Assembly: GCA_900471525.1 (NCBI GenBank)
Contig: UCEZ01000021.1
Coordinates: 1-64,000 of the forward strand
Length of the DNA stretch: 64,000 bases
Source: Hyphomicrobiales bacterium
GTDB taxonomy: Bacteria > Pseudomonadota > Alphaproteobacteria > Rhizobiales > Rhizobiaceae
Direction: 5' to 3'
Part shown: piece after piece, positions 17,298 to 26,472 of the stretch
Layout of the letters: each line of letters begins with the position of its first letter
How positions within the stretch are numbered: position 1 is the stretch's first letter
The notes under the pieces: generated by a model
The model's database searches: none
Told to the model about the DNA's origin: nothing
Seen by the model: the letters and a program-made list of their open reading frames with translations, nothing else
Program-made: the position numbers and the translations under genes

Positions 17298-18539
17298 TTG
17301 GAAGATACAGAAACAGTTTGGGAGCGCCTGAAGGAGAGAGCCAGGTCGGAGAAATGGATCATCGGCCTGTCCGTCATTGTCGTGGCCGGGCTCATTCTCT
17401 CCGGCATTCATACGATGGCTGTCCTGCTGTTCTGGCTGGTCTGGATGACGGTTCTTTTCAACCGTTCCGCCGATCCCAAGCCGCCAATCCCGGTCGTTGT
17501 CCCGTCCACGGTGGAAGAGACCGATCTCGGCATGCTTGCCACCGTCTTCAACGCGCTCGACACGCCGATCCTGGTGGTTGCGCCGGATGAGACCGTACTG
17601 CTGCAGAACCAGGCGGCTGAAAAGGCCTTCGGCACCATCCCGTCCAACACAGACCTTTCGGCGCGGGTCCGTTCGCCCGGCATCCTCGATATGGTCCGCG
17701 AGACGATCGTGACCGGCAAGGCGAACCAGATCGAGCATTCTGAGCGCTTCCCGTCGGAATCGGTCTATATCGTCAGGGTCGCCCCGGCGGAAACCGGATC
17801 GCGGCCGGATGAGCGGCTCTATATTCTTTCCTATCGCGACATATCGCAGGCTCGGCGTATCGACCGGATGCGCTCCGATTTCGTCGCCAACGCAAGCCAC
17901 GAACTGAGGACGCCGCTCGCGTCGCTGCGCGGTTTTATCGAGACTTTGCAAGGTCCTGCGCGCAACGATCCGAAGGCGCATGAGCGGTTCCTCGGTATCA
18001 TGCACGAGCAGGCAACGCGGATGAGCCGCCTCGTCGATGATCTCCTGTCCCTGTCGCGGCTGGAGTTGAAATCCCATATCGCACCGGATGAGGCGATCAA
18101 CCTGGCGCCTCTGCTCGGCCATGTCCGCGATGCGCTGTCGCCGCTCGCCGAGGATGTCGGCGTCGAGATTTCGCTGGTCGTACCGGATGATCCGGTCATA
18201 GTGCAGGGCGACCGTGACGAATTGACGGAAGTTTTCGAGAACCTGATCGAAAATGCCTGCAAATATGGCCAGGAGGGTAAAAAGGTCGAAGTTACCCTCT
18301 CGGGCGGTGGCGATGTACCCGCGGAAGTCTCCGTCCGCGATCACGGACCAGGCATTCCGGCGGAGCATGTTCCGCGCATTACCGAACGATTCTATCGGGT
18401 TAACGTGGAGGCCAGCCGGTCGAAAAAAGGCACCGGCCTGGGGCTTGCCATCGTCAAGCATATCTTGACCCGGCATCGCGCCAGACTGCTGGTTCAGTCC
18501 GAAATCGGCAAGGGTACGGTATTTACCGTGAGGTTTTGA
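17298..18539 (+). CDS. phoR: Phosphate regulon sensor histidine kinase
   Basis: A 413-residue inner-membrane kinase for PhoB. Two hydrophobic segments (21-37 and 39-54) form a hairpin with almost no periplasmic loop, as in PhoR. A PAS domain follows (about 78-182). The HisKA box is FVANASHELRTPLASLRGF with phospho-accepting His201. The HATPase domain shows the N box ENLIENACKYG, G1 DHGPGIP and G2 GTGLGLAIVKHI. It starts with TTG at 17298; no strong ribosome binding site is seen. It precedes the pst operon, and its signal comes from the PstSCAB-PhoU complex encoded downstream. Confidence 0.94.
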   Translation: MEDTETVWERLKERARSEKWIIGLSVIVVAGLILSGIHTMAVLLFWLVWMTVLFNRSADPKPPIPVVVPSTVEETDLGMLATVFNALDTPILVVAPDETVLLQNQAAEKAFGTIPSNTDLSARVRSPGILDMVRETIVTGKANQIEHSERFPSESVYIVRVAPAETGSRPDERLYILSYRDISQARRIDRMRSDFVANASHELRTPLASLRGFIETLQGPARNDPKAHERFLGIMHEQATRMSRLVDDLLSLSRLELKSHIAPDEAINLAPLLGHVRDALSPLAEDVGVEISLVVPDDPVIVQGDRDELTEVFENLIENACKYGQEGKKVEVTLSGGGDVPAEVSVRDHGPGIPAEHVPRITERFYRVNVEASRSKKGTGLGLAIVKHILTRHRARLLVQSEIGKGTVFTVRF

Positions 18540-18600
18540 CATAAACCGGTCTCGTGGAAAGTCACAATTGGAATATACGAAATATTTTCAATGGCTTAAT

Positions 18601-18618
18601 CTGTCACAAATGTTTCGT
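18601..18618 (+). promoter_or_regulatory. PHO box upstream of pstS
   Basis: CTGTCACAAATGTTTCGT: the first half and AAAT spacer match the PHO box consensus well, the second half less so. It is 116 bp before the pstS start, so PhoB should activate pstSCAB-phoUB from here under phosphate limitation. Confidence 0.6.
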
Positions 18619-18733
18619 CAATTTGACATAAAAGGTGTGGGCATCGGGCGCTAACTAGGGCGGCCGGTCGACACGGCGAAAGCGAGCGCTGATGAAAAGC
18701 GCACCCACACAAGCCCATTACGGGAGAATTCTG

Positions 18734-19768
18734 ATGAAATCCTTGAAACTTACTGTTGCAGCTCTGGTTGCATCCGCCGCTTTTGCTGGCGTAGCGATTG
18801 CTCGCGACCAGATCCAGGTTGCCGGTTCCTCGACCGTTCTTCCTTATGCAAAGATCGTTGCCGAAACGTTCGGCGAAACCTTCCCTGACTTCAAGACCCC
18901 GATCGTCGAATCCGGCGGCACCGGTGGCGGCCTGAAGGAATTCTGCAAGGGCGTTGGCCCGGAAACGATCGATATCGCCAACGCTTCGCGCAAGATCAAA
19001 GACAGCGAGCTGGAAACCTGCAAGGCAGCCGGCGTTACCGAAATCCAGGAAGTCAAGATCGGTTATGACGGCATCGTCTTCGCAACCGACGCAGGCAATG
19101 CCGAGCTGAAGCTGGTCCCGAAGGATCTCTACCTTGCTCTGGCTGCCGAAGTCATCGTTGACGGCAAGCTCGTTGCCAACCCCTACAAGAAGTGGTCGGA
19201 AATCAACAAGGACCTTCCGGACGTTGAGATCGCCGCCTACATCCCGGGCGAAAAGCACGGCACCCGCGAAGTCTTCGAAGAGAAGATCCTCGCTCACGGC
19301 TGCAAGGACGCTGGCGCTACCGACGTCATCAAGGGCCTCATCGCTGATGAAAAGGCCGCCGCTAAGGCATGCGTCGCAGTTCGTAAGGACGGCCTGGCTG
19401 TCGACATCGACGGCGATTACACCGAAACCCTCGCTCGTATCGCTTCCAACAAGAACGGCATCGGCGTCTTCGGTCTGGCCTTCTATGAAAACAACGCTGA
19501 CAAGCTGAAGGTCGCAACCGTCAACGGCATCGTTCCGTCGACCGAAACGATCGCTTCGGGCGAATATCCGGTTTCCCGTCCGCTGTTCTTCTACGTCAAG
19601 AAGGCACATCTCGGCGTGATCCCGGGCCTCAAGGAATATGTCGAATTCTTCCTTGACGACCAGATGATCGGCCCCGACAGCCCGCTCGCAGCCTACGGCC
19701 TGGTTTCGGCTCCGGACGCTGAGCGCGAAGCCGACCGCAAGGCCTTCTCTGAAGGCAACATGCTCTAA
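18734..19768 (+). CDS. pstS: Phosphate ABC transporter substrate-binding protein
   Basis: A 344-residue periplasmic phosphate-binding protein. The signal peptide MKSLKLTVAALVASAAFAGVAIA is cleaved before RDQIQ. Phosphate-binding loops are visible: VAGSSTVLPY, ESGGTGGGLKEFC and GEKHGTREVFEE. The ATG at 18734 has GGGAGA upstream; the frame opens 14 residues earlier at 18692 but that would spoil the signal peptide. First gene of the pst operon; codon use is strikingly optimised (Lys AAG, Glu GAA, Gly GGC), as expected for a highly expressed binding protein. Confidence 0.96.
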   Translation: MKSLKLTVAALVASAAFAGVAIARDQIQVAGSSTVLPYAKIVAETFGETFPDFKTPIVESGGTGGGLKEFCKGVGPETIDIANASRKIKDSELETCKAAGVTEIQEVKIGYDGIVFATDAGNAELKLVPKDLYLALAAEVIVDGKLVANPYKKWSEINKDLPDVEIAAYIPGEKHGTREVFEEKILAHGCKDAGATDVIKGLIADEKAAAKACVAVRKDGLAVDIDGDYTETLARIASNKNGIGVFGLAFYENNADKLKVATVNGIVPSTETIASGEYPVSRPLFFYVKKAHLGVIPGLKEYVEFFLDDQMIGPDSPLAAYGLVSAPDAEREADRKAFSEGNML

Positions 19769-19782
19769 TAAACTGAGCAATA

Positions 19783-19811
19783 TCCGGCACGGCGATCTTT
19801 GCCGTGCCGGA
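19783..19811 (+). terminator. Stem-loop between pstS and pstC
   Basis: TCCGGCACGGC (19783-19793) pairs perfectly with GCCGTGCCGGA (19801-19811) around a 7-base loop. There is no T-run, so partial termination or 3' stabilisation of a pstS-only transcript is more likely than full termination. Confidence 0.65.
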
Positions 19812-19830
19812 CCTCCCGAGTTCGGATTTG

Positions 19831-19860
19831 CCGGCTTTTGATGATTTAAAGCCGGGGGGA
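19831..19860 (+). promoter_or_regulatory. Hairpin overlapping the pstC ribosome binding site
   Basis: CCGGCTTT (19831-19838) pairs with AAAGCCGG (19848-19855). The descending arm runs into GGGGGGA, the only Shine-Dalgarno candidate for the pstC ATG at 19862, so folding could limit pstC translation relative to pstS. Confidence 0.5.
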
Positions 19861-19861
19861 C

Positions 19862-21352
19862 ATGTCGATGAACGCACCATTTATACTTTTGCTTGTTTTG
19901 ATTGTCGGCCTTGTGGCCTATCTCGCCGGACGGTCCCGCGCTTTTGCGACCTCGAACGGTAAACTTTCGATTCTCCATTCCCTTCCAGGCTATCACGGCA
20001 TGTATGCGGCGATCTGCGCCGTCATCCCGGCTGCGATCATTCTCGCCATCTGGGCGCTTGCAGCCCCTGCCTATATCGACGGCAGCGTCCGCGGTGCCTT
20101 GCCGGAAGCCGTACACAGCCAGGGTGCTGCCACCACCGAACTGGCGCTCGGTCAGGTGAAATCGGTTGCCAACGGTTTGAAGCTGCTGGATGAGGCGGAA
20201 TTGGCCGCGCTCAACAACGGCTCAGCCAATCTGCGCGATGTTCTCGCGGCCAAAGGCGTTCCGCTCGCTGGTGCCGGCGAAGCCTACATGATCAAGTCGG
20301 CTGAGCAGTTCAATTCGATGACCTCGACCAGCCATATCCTGATGGCTGTCGCAGTGCTCGTGATCGCAGTTGCCGGCGCCATCCTTGCGCTTCGCGGCAT
20401 CACGGCGCCTTTCCGGGCCCGCAATCAGGTCGAGCGCGTCATGCTCTGGGCCCTTATGCTTGCCTCTTCCATCGCCATCCTGACGACGATCGGCATCGTC
20501 GGTTCGATGCTGTCGGAAGCGATCCGCTTCTTCAATTCGGTTTCTCCGGCCAGCTTCTTCTTCGGTACGGTCTGGGATCCGCGTTTCGCCGCTGCCGGCA
20601 GCGAGGCGACGCAAGGCCAGTTCGGCCTGCTGCCCCTTCTGGCCGGCACGCTCTATATCGCTTTCGTCGCCATGCTCTTCGCTGTTCCGATCGGCCTGTT
20701 TGCGGCGATCTACATGTCGGAATATGCACAGCCCGCGGTTCGTTCGATAGCCAAGCCGCTGCTCGAAATCCTCGCCGGCATCCCGACCATCGTCTACGGC
20801 TTCTTCGCCCTCGTCACGGTCGGCCCCTTCCTGCGCGATATCTCTGCCCAGCTGAACGGTCTCGTCACCGGCAGCTATGTCTCTTTCATTCAGGCACAGA
20901 GCGTTCTGACCGCCGGCATCGTCATGGGTATCATGCTGATCCCGTTCGTCTCCTCGCTGTCGGACGATATCATCACCCAGGTGCCGCGTGCGCTGCGCGA
21001 TGGTTCGCTCGGGCTCGGTGCGACCCGGTCCGAGACCATCAAGAAGGTTGTCTTGCCCGCTGCTCTTCCGGGGATTGTCGGCGCGCTGCTCTTGACGGCC
21101 TCGCGTGCCGTTGGCGAAACCATGATCGTGGTGCTTGCGGCCGGTGTTGCCGCGCGCATGCAGCTCAATCCCTTCGAGGCGATGACGACGGTAACCGTCA
21201 AGATCGTCAATCAGCTGACCGGTGACCTTGAGTTCAACTCGCCGCAGACGCTGGTCGCCTTCGCGCTTGGGATCACGCTCTTCTGCATCACGCTCTGCCT
21301 CAACATCTATGCACTCTATATTGTGCGCAAATATCGGGAACAGTACGAATGA
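19862..21352 (+). CDS. pstC: Phosphate ABC transporter permease PstC
   Basis: A 496-residue inner-membrane permease half. The alphaproteobacterial N-terminal extension (about 1-190, three hydrophobic segments at 5-23, 47-70 and 158-178) precedes the usual MetI-like core with six helices. The EAA loop, which docks on PstB, is seen as DGSLGLGATRSETIKKVVLPAALPGIVGALL. It is much longer than the roughly 320 residues of the E. coli protein, but this length is normal in rhizobia. It overlaps pstA by 4 bp (ATGA), so the two subunits are translationally coupled. Confidence 0.94.
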   Translation: MSMNAPFILLLVLIVGLVAYLAGRSRAFATSNGKLSILHSLPGYHGMYAAICAVIPAAIILAIWALAAPAYIDGSVRGALPEAVHSQGAATTELALGQVKSVANGLKLLDEAELAALNNGSANLRDVLAAKGVPLAGAGEAYMIKSAEQFNSMTSTSHILMAVAVLVIAVAGAILALRGITAPFRARNQVERVMLWALMLASSIAILTTIGIVGSMLSEAIRFFNSVSPASFFFGTVWDPRFAAAGSEATQGQFGLLPLLAGTLYIAFVAMLFAVPIGLFAAIYMSEYAQPAVRSIAKPLLEILAGIPTIVYGFFALVTVGPFLRDISAQLNGLVTGSYVSFIQAQSVLTAGIVMGIMLIPFVSSLSDDIITQVPRALRDGSLGLGATRSETIKKVVLPAALPGIVGALLLTASRAVGETMIVVLAAGVAARMQLNPFEAMTTVTVKIVNQLTGDLEFNSPQTLVAFALGITLFCITLCLNIYALYIVRKYREQYE

Positions 21353-22671
21353 CCGAGATCGCTTCCTCTTCGTCCTCCGCCTATGCGCGCCCGTCAGCCA
21401 CCAGACGCGATATCGGCATCAAGCGCCGCTACGCCGCCGAGCGCCGTTTCCGCGCCTATGGCATGGCTGCGATCCTGACCGGCCTGTTCTTCCTGTTCGT
21501 CCTTCTCTGGACGGTCATCTCGAACGGTTACACGGCCTTTCAGCAGACGACCGTCACACTGCCGATCGAGTTTGCCGAAAAGATCATCGATCCGAAGAAT
21601 GAGCGGGCGGCCAACCCGTCCAAGCTGATGTCGGCCAACTATCCGCTTCTGGTGCGTGATGCACTCGTCAAGGCCCTCGGCATCGACCCGGCCAACAGGG
21701 CGGATGTGAAGAAGGCAACTGATATGATTTCGGCCAGCGCCCGCACCCAGTTGCGCGACATCGTTGTCGCCAATCCTGCGGTGATCGGCACGACCGTGAA
21801 CGTACCGCTCCTGGCTGAAGGCAATATCGATAGCGCCAACAAGGGCCAGATCGACCTCACGGTCGAGGAAAGCAAACGCAAGGTCAATGACCAGCAGATC
21901 GGTTGGATGAAGACGCTGACTGACAGCGGAGCCATGACGAAGAACTTCAACACCGGCATCTTTACCTTCGGCGCCTCAAGCCGCCCGGAAGCAGCTGGTA
22001 TCGGTGTCGCGGCTCTCGGCTCGCTCTACATGATGCTGATCGTCCTTGCCCTGGCACTGCCGATCGGTGTCGCTGCGTCGATCTATCTGGAAGAGTTTGC
22101 CCCGAAGAACCGGCTGACGGATCTGATCGAAGTCAACATCAACAACCTCGCTGCCGTTCCGTCGATCGTCTACGGTCTGCTCGGTCTGTCGATCTTCATC
22201 AACTTTGCCGGCATGCCGCGCTCCGCAGCGCTTGTCGGTGGTCTGGTACTGACGCTGATGACGCTGCCGACGATCATTATCGCCACTCGTGCGGCGTTGA
22301 AGGCGGTTCCGCCGTCGATCCGCTCGGCTGCCCTTGGCTTGGGCGCGTCGAAAATGCAGACGATCTTCCACCACGTGCTGCCGCTGGCGATGCCGGGCGT
22401 GCTCACCGGCACGATCATCGGTCTGGCGCACGCGCTCGGCGAAACTGCGCCGCTGCTCCTGATCGGCATGGTGGCCTTCGTCGTCGACTACCCGGGCTCG
22501 CCTATGGAGCCGTCCACCGCACTGCCTGTGCAGATCTACATGTGGGCCAATGAAGCCGAACGTGCATTTGTCGAACGGACTTCGGGTGCGATCATGATCC
22601 TCTTGATCTTCCTCGTCGTCATGAACCTTGGCGCAATCCTGTTGCGGCGTCGCTTTGAGCGGCGCTGGTAG
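21349..22671 (+). CDS. pstA: Phosphate ABC transporter permease PstA
   Basis: A 440-residue partner permease. A DUF3333-type N-terminal extension (about 1-210) with one transmembrane helix (37-60) and a periplasmic part precedes the MetI-like core. The EAA loop reads SAALGLGASKMQTIFHHVLPLAMPGVLTGTIIG. Long form typical of rhizobial PstA. Start overlaps the pstC stop; pstB begins 12 bp after its end. Confidence 0.94.
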   Translation: MTEIASSSSSAYARPSATRRDIGIKRRYAAERRFRAYGMAAILTGLFFLFVLLWTVISNGYTAFQQTTVTLPIEFAEKIIDPKNERAANPSKLMSANYPLLVRDALVKALGIDPANRADVKKATDMISASARTQLRDIVVANPAVIGTTVNVPLLAEGNIDSANKGQIDLTVEESKRKVNDQQIGWMKTLTDSGAMTKNFNTGIFTFGASSRPEAAGIGVAALGSLYMMLIVLALALPIGVAASIYLEEFAPKNRLTDLIEVNINNLAAVPSIVYGLLGLSIFINFAGMPRSAALVGGLVLTLMTLPTIIIATRAALKAVPPSIRSAALGLGASKMQTIFHHVLPLAMPGVLTGTIIGLAHALGETAPLLLIGMVAFVVDYPGSPMEPSTALPVQIYMWANEAERAFVERTSGAIMILLIFLVVMNLGAILLRRRFERRW

Positions 22672-22683
22672 TGAGGTAGAAAC

Positions 22684-23499
22684 ATGAACATGATGTCAGA
22701 AGCAGCAGTTGAAAAGGCGCTGGATCAGAAAATGAACACTGTTCCCTTCAAGATGATCGGAAAGGACGTTTCGGTCTATTACGGCGAGAAGCGGGCGCTT
22801 TTCGATGTGAACCTCAACGTCCGGGAAAACACCGTGACCGCCCTGATCGGCCCGTCCGGCTGCGGAAAGTCGACGTTCCTGCGGACCCTGAACCGCATGA
22901 ACGACACGATCGACAGCTGCCGCGTCACCGGCAAGATCACCCTCGATGAGGGCGATATCTACGATCCGAGCATCGATGTGGTGGAGCTTCGTGCCCGCGT
23001 CGGCATGGTCTTCCAGAAGCCGAACCCGTTCCCGAAGTCGATCTACGAGAACGTCACCTACGGTCCGAAGATTCACGGTCTTGCCCGCACGAAGGCGGAG
23101 CTTGACCAGGTCGTCGAGTCGAGCCTTCAGAAGGCCGGCCTTTGGAACGAGGTCAAGGACCGCCTGCACGAATCCGGCACCGGCCTTTCCGGTGGTCAGC
23201 AGCAGCGTCTGTGCATTGCTCGCGCCGTTGCCGTCAGCCCTGAAGTCATCCTGATGGATGAGCCATGCTCGGCGCTGGATCCGATCGCGACCGCCAAGGT
23301 CGAGGAACTGATCCACGAGCTGCGCACCAACTTCACGATCGTCATCGTTACCCACTCGATGCAGCAGGCAGCCCGCGTTTCGCAGCGCACCGCCATGTTC
23401 CATCTCGGCAATCTTGTCGAGGAAAACGACACCGACAAGATGTTCACCAATCCGGACGACCAGCGCACGCAGGACTACATCATGGGCCGCTTCGGCTGA
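22684..23499 (+). CDS. pstB: Phosphate ABC transporter ATP-binding protein
   Basis: A 271-residue ATPase driving phosphate import. Walker A is GPSGCGKST (56-64), the ABC signature is [14 protein letters not shown], Walker B is [13 protein letters not shown], and the switch histidine is in [12 protein letters not shown]. The N-terminal 20 residues before the ABC domain are a common PstB extension. Preceded by GAGGTAG. Besides transport, PstB contacts the PhoU/PhoR signalling complex. Confidence 0.97.
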   Translation: MNMMSEAAVEKALDQKMNTVPFKMIGKDVSVYYGEKRALFDVNLNVRENTVTALIGPSGCGKSTFLRTLNRMNDTIDSCRVTGKITLDEGDIYDPSIDVVELRARVGMVFQKPNPFPKSIYENVTYGPKIHGLARTKAELDQVVESSLQKAGLWNEVKDRLHESGTGLSGGQQQRLCIARAVAVSPEVILMDEPCSALDPIATAKVEELIHELRTNFTIVIVTHSMQQAARVSQRTAMFHLGNLVEENDTDKMFTNPDDQRTQDYIMGRFG

Positions 23500-23576
23500 G
23501 GTCTCTCTCGCCGCCTTTGCTTGTCGGCAGGGCGGCGGTCTTCCAACTCGGATTGTGATCGCAAGGAAAAACAATC

Positions 23577-24287
23577 ATGTCTACGCACATTGCTTCCGTC
23601 TATGACGAAGATCTGAAGTACCTGAATCGCCGCATTTCCGAAATGGGCGGCCTTGCCGAACAGATGGTGGCGGAATCCGTGCGCGCGCTGGTCAATTCCG
23701 ACCTGGCACTCGCCCAGAAGGTTATTTCCGACGACACCATTCTCGACGACGCCGAACGCCAGATCGGCGAAAAGGCGATCGTCACCATCGCACGGCGTCA
23801 GCCGGTCGCCTCCGATCTTCGGGAAATCATGGGGTCGATCCGTATCGCCGCCGATCTGGAACGGGTCGGCGATCTCGGCAAGAACACCGCCAAGCGCGTC
23901 ATCGCCGTGTCGAGCACCAGCCTGCCGCGCCAGCTCGCTCGCGGCCTGGAGCATCTGGCCGAACTTGCGCTTGTCCAGCTCAAGGAAGTGCTCGACGTCT
24001 ACGCATCGCGTTCGCCGGAAAAGGCCAACAGCATTCGTGAACGCGACAGCGATATCGATGCCATCTACACGTCGCTGTTCCGCGAACTCCTGACCTACAT
24101 GATGGAAGACCCGCGCAACATCACGCCCTGCACACATCTCCTGTTCTGCGCCAAGAACATCGAACGCATCGGTGACCATGCCACCAACATCGCCGAAACG
24201 ATCTACTACATGGCAACCGGTGCACAACCTGTCGGTGAACGTCCGAAGGACGACACTGCCAACACCGTCGGCGCGATCGGGACCTGA
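23577..24287 (+). CDS. phoU: Phosphate signalling complex protein PhoU
   Basis: A 236-residue all-helical protein made of two repeated three-helix bundles. The metal-binding motifs ERVGDLGKN and ERIGDHATNIAE mark the two repeats. PhoU links PstB to PhoR and keeps PhoR in phosphatase mode when phosphate is plentiful. Start ATG follows AAGGAAAAAC. It lies 77 bp after pstB and is most likely in the same operon. Confidence 0.96.
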   Translation: MSTHIASVYDEDLKYLNRRISEMGGLAEQMVAESVRALVNSDLALAQKVISDDTILDDAERQIGEKAIVTIARRQPVASDLREIMGSIRIAADLERVGDLGKNTAKRVIAVSSTSLPRQLARGLEHLAELALVQLKEVLDVYASRSPEKANSIRERDSDIDAIYTSLFRELLTYMMEDPRNITPCTHLLFCAKNIERIGDHATNIAETIYYMATGAQPVGERPKDDTANTVGAIGT

Positions 24288-24335
24288 TTTTGCTGCGCCA
24301 GATCAGAATAGAGTAAGTAATATCTTACGTTGACT

Positions 24336-24362
24336 GCCCGGATGGCCTGCAGGCCACCGGGC
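24336..24362 (+). terminator. Stem-loop between phoU and phoB
   Basis: GCCCGG (24336-24341) pairs with CCGGGC (24357-24362), enclosing the self-complementary TGGCCTGCAGGCCA with one bulged A. This strong hairpin without a T-run could attenuate read-through from the pst operon into phoB. A short inverted repeat, GTAAG/CTTAC, lies 10 bases upstream of it. Confidence 0.55.
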
Positions 24363-24406
24363 GAACCCCTTGCAATGAGCGCGAGGCGTCAAGGAGTTGA
24401 GACCGC

Positions 24407-25090
24407 ATGTTGCCAAGAATTGCCGTTGTCGAAGACGAGGAGGCGCTTAGCGTTCTTCTGCGTTACAATCTTGAGGCCGAAGGGTTCGACGTTGATACGA
24501 TCAACCGCGGCGATGAAGCGGAAATCCGCCTGCAGGAGCGTCTGCCGGATCTCCTGATCCTCGATTGGATGTTGCCGGGCGTTTCCGGCATCGAGCTTTG
24601 CCGGCGTCTGCGCCAGCGCTCCGAAACCGAGCGTCTGCCGATCATCATGCTGACCGCGCGCGGCGAAGAGAGCGAGCGCGTTCGCGGACTTGCCACCGGC
24701 GCCGACGACTACGTGGTCAAGCCGTTCTCGACACCGGAACTGATGGCGCGGGTCAAGGCGATGTTGCGGCGCGCCAAGCCTGAGGTGCTGTCGACGCTTT
24801 TGAAATGCGGCGATATCGAACTCGACCGCGAGACCCATCGTGTTCACCGTAAGACCCGCGAAGTCCGCCTCGGGCCGACTGAATTCCGCCTGCTCGAATT
24901 CTTCATGGCCTCCCCGGGTCGGGTCTTCTCGCGTTCGCAATTGCTGGATGGCGTCTGGGGCCACGACATCTATGTCGATGAGCGAACCGTGGACGTCCAT
25001 GTCGGACGCCTGCGCAAGGCGCTCAACTTCTCCAATATGCAGGATGTGATCCGCACCGTGCGCGGCGCGGGATATTCTCTGGAGAGCTGA
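24407..25090 (+). CDS. phoB: Phosphate regulon response regulator
   Basis: A 227-residue OmpR/PhoB-type regulator. The receiver domain shows the acidic pocket EDEE (9-12), phospho-accepting Asp53 in LLILDWMLPG, Thr in IIMLTARGEE, and Lys in DDYVVKPF. The C-terminal winged helix contains GPTEFRLLEFFMASPGRVFSR and ERTVDVHVGRLRKAL. It binds PHO boxes such as the one at 18601. It is 119 bp after phoU, so an internal promoter is possible. Confidence 0.97.
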   Translation: MLPRIAVVEDEEALSVLLRYNLEAEGFDVDTINRGDEAEIRLQERLPDLLILDWMLPGVSGIELCRRLRQRSETERLPIIMLTARGEESERVRGLATGADDYVVKPFSTPELMARVKAMLRRAKPEVLSTLLKCGDIELDRETHRVHRKTREVRLGPTEFRLLEFFMASPGRVFSRSQLLDGVWGHDIYVDERTVDVHVGRLRKALNFSNMQDVIRTVRGAGYSLES

Positions 25091-25124
25091 ACTGCCGTGA
25101 TGGAGGAGAGGCGGGCCGCAGTTT

Positions 25125-25502
25125 TCAGGTGCCGGCCTGCGGCTCACCTATCTCCACGGCGTGACCATCAGGATCGTAAAGACGAAAGACGCGCTGTCCC
25201 CATGGTTGGGCCTCGATCGGGTGAATGAGGTTCACATGGTCAGCTATATTATCGAAAAGTGTATCCAGATTATCGTGCTCGAAATAGAGCAGTAGATTTT
25301 GGCGGCCGTATGGGGCGGAAACGGCGGAGGGTTTCCCCCAGACCGTCTCCTCAAGCGAGGTTGCCTCGTGAATTGCAAAACCGGTTTCGAACAGGACGAA
25401 ATTAACGTGGTCCTGCGTAATCCTCAAACCCAGAATCTCGCAATAAAAGGTTTTGGAGATCTCGATATCCCGCACGAACGGGATAGGATTGACAAAACGC
25501 AC
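25125..25502 (-). CDS. VOC family (glyoxalase-like) protein
   Basis: A 125-residue vicinal-oxygen-chelate protein with two beta-alpha-beta-beta-beta modules: VNPIPFVRDIEISKTFYCEILGLRI at the N terminus and VFRLYDPDGHAVEIGEP at the C terminus, the latter carrying the usual metal-ligand Glu. Members are lyases, dioxygenases or resistance proteins; the substrate is unknown. It begins at GTG 25502, 12 bp after the gcrA stop, so it is probably read through from gcrA. That coupling may be accidental. Confidence 0.75.
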   Translation of the reverse strand: MRFVNPIPFVRDIEISKTFYCEILGLRITQDHVNFVLFETGFAIHEATSLEETVWGKPSAVSAPYGRQNLLLYFEHDNLDTLFDNIADHVNLIHPIEAQPWGQRVFRLYDPDGHAVEIGEPQAGT

Positions 25503-25514
25503 GCTGACCTAGTC

Positions 25515-26039
25515 TCAGCGTGCCCGACGGCGCTCGCCGGAGGGCTGGTAGGCAAGCTTCGCGTGGAAGGTGCAGTAGGGCGAAGTATCCGGGGAGTCGT
25601 TGCCGCAGAAGTGGAACTCTTCCTTCATCGGATCGCCGATCGGCCACTTGCACGTACGGTCGGTGAGCTGTGTCAGCGCCAGGCGGCGGGACATTGGCAC
25701 GACGACGTTGCTTGCCGGTACTGCATCCTGATCCTCGATAGCGTCGATTTCGACCTCTTCCTTCATGACGGTTGCACCGGCGGTGCGCGTCACGGTGCGG
25801 GTGGTGGTCATGCGTGAGGCATAGTTCGGTGCGCGCGGCGCCGAAGTCGCCGGGCGTTTGGCGCGTGCAGTGGCTGCCGTACCGCCGGCCTTGGCGCGGC
25901 CGGGCAGGCAAAGCCGATGAACCTTGCCGATCACCGCGTTGCGGCTGACGCCGCCAAGCTGCGCGGCGATCTGGCTCGCGCTCAAACCTTCGGACCACAA
26001 TTTCTTGAGTTTTTCGACCCGCTCGTCAGTCCAGTTCAT
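25515..26039 (-). CDS. gcrA: Cell-cycle regulator GcrA
   Basis: A 174-residue sigma70-associated activator that recognises promoters methylated at GANTC by CcrM. The helix-turn-helix is at the N terminus: MNWTDERVEKLKKLWSEGL, SASQIAAQLGG, SRNAVIGKVHRLCL. The C-terminal sigma-interacting domain shows CKWPIGDP and FCGNDSPDTSPYCTFHAKLAYQP with conserved cysteines. The ATG at 26039 after GGAGAC matches the family start; the frame is open to 26084. The upstream region contains an unusual cluster of GANTC sites. Confidence 0.95.
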   Translation of the reverse strand: MNWTDERVEKLKKLWSEGLSASQIAAQLGGVSRNAVIGKVHRLCLPGRAKAGGTAATARAKRPATSAPRAPNYASRMTTTRTVTRTAGATVMKEEVEIDAIEDQDAVPASNVVVPMSRRLALTQLTDRTCKWPIGDPMKEEFHFCGNDSPDTSPYCTFHAKLAYQPSGERRRAR

Positions 26040-26472
26040 GGTCTTGTCTCCATTCGCAGCGTTGGTGTTGGTCGAATCCTTCACCGTGCCCCGGACATGT
26101 TCCGAGGCTGAAACGCGATAACACTTTTGGTGACTAGGTCCGCCGCATGCGTTCTAGTAATTGTTTATTAACGTAGAGACCGCGGGACTCCCTGACAAGA
26201 GTCCCTTGAATCTCACCGAATCGATTTCCGAGTTTTCCCCAACTTGCTTGCTATGCGTGGCATTTTTGCAAGGGTATCCGGCTAAAAAAATCACATCTGC
26301 CGTGTCCGCGCGAATTGCCGCAAATCATGGGCTTTTGTTGACATTGCAGTGCGAAATGAAGATAGTGCCCTCGCCGCCGCGAGGCGGCATTTTGATTTTT
26401 TATGGGCTGGCCTCAGCCCGATGCAATACAATGACCGAAACAATCGCCGTGATGATTGAGGAGACCCGCGCC
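26040..26472. promoter_or_regulatory. gcrA/argD intergenic region with GANTC cluster
   Basis: A 433-base region between divergent gcrA and argD. It contains GANTC sites at 26074, 26186, 26199, 26208 and 26218; the last four lie within 37 bases. An ATG-led frame at 26161 runs into argD, but its sequence does not resemble ArgD, so the region is read as regulatory. The methylation sites suggest CcrM/GcrA-dependent promoter activity. Confidence 0.6.

Noticed and set aside
17262..18542. A 426-codon minus-strand frame opposite phoR
   Set aside because: Mirror of phoR, which has every histidine kinase motif in the correct frame.
18596..20116. A 506-codon minus-strand frame opposite pstS
   Set aside because: Antisense of pstS, whose strong codon bias removes stops on the other strand. 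No ribosome binding site and no family features.
25091..25124. Weak hairpin after phoB (AACTGC with GCAGTT)
   Set aside because: Only six pairs with a long loop; not strong enough to list as a terminator.
26161..26472. N-terminal extension of argD by 104 codons
   Set aside because: The extra residues do not resemble ArgD, and GAGGAG precedes the ATG at 26473. The region also holds the GANTC cluster.
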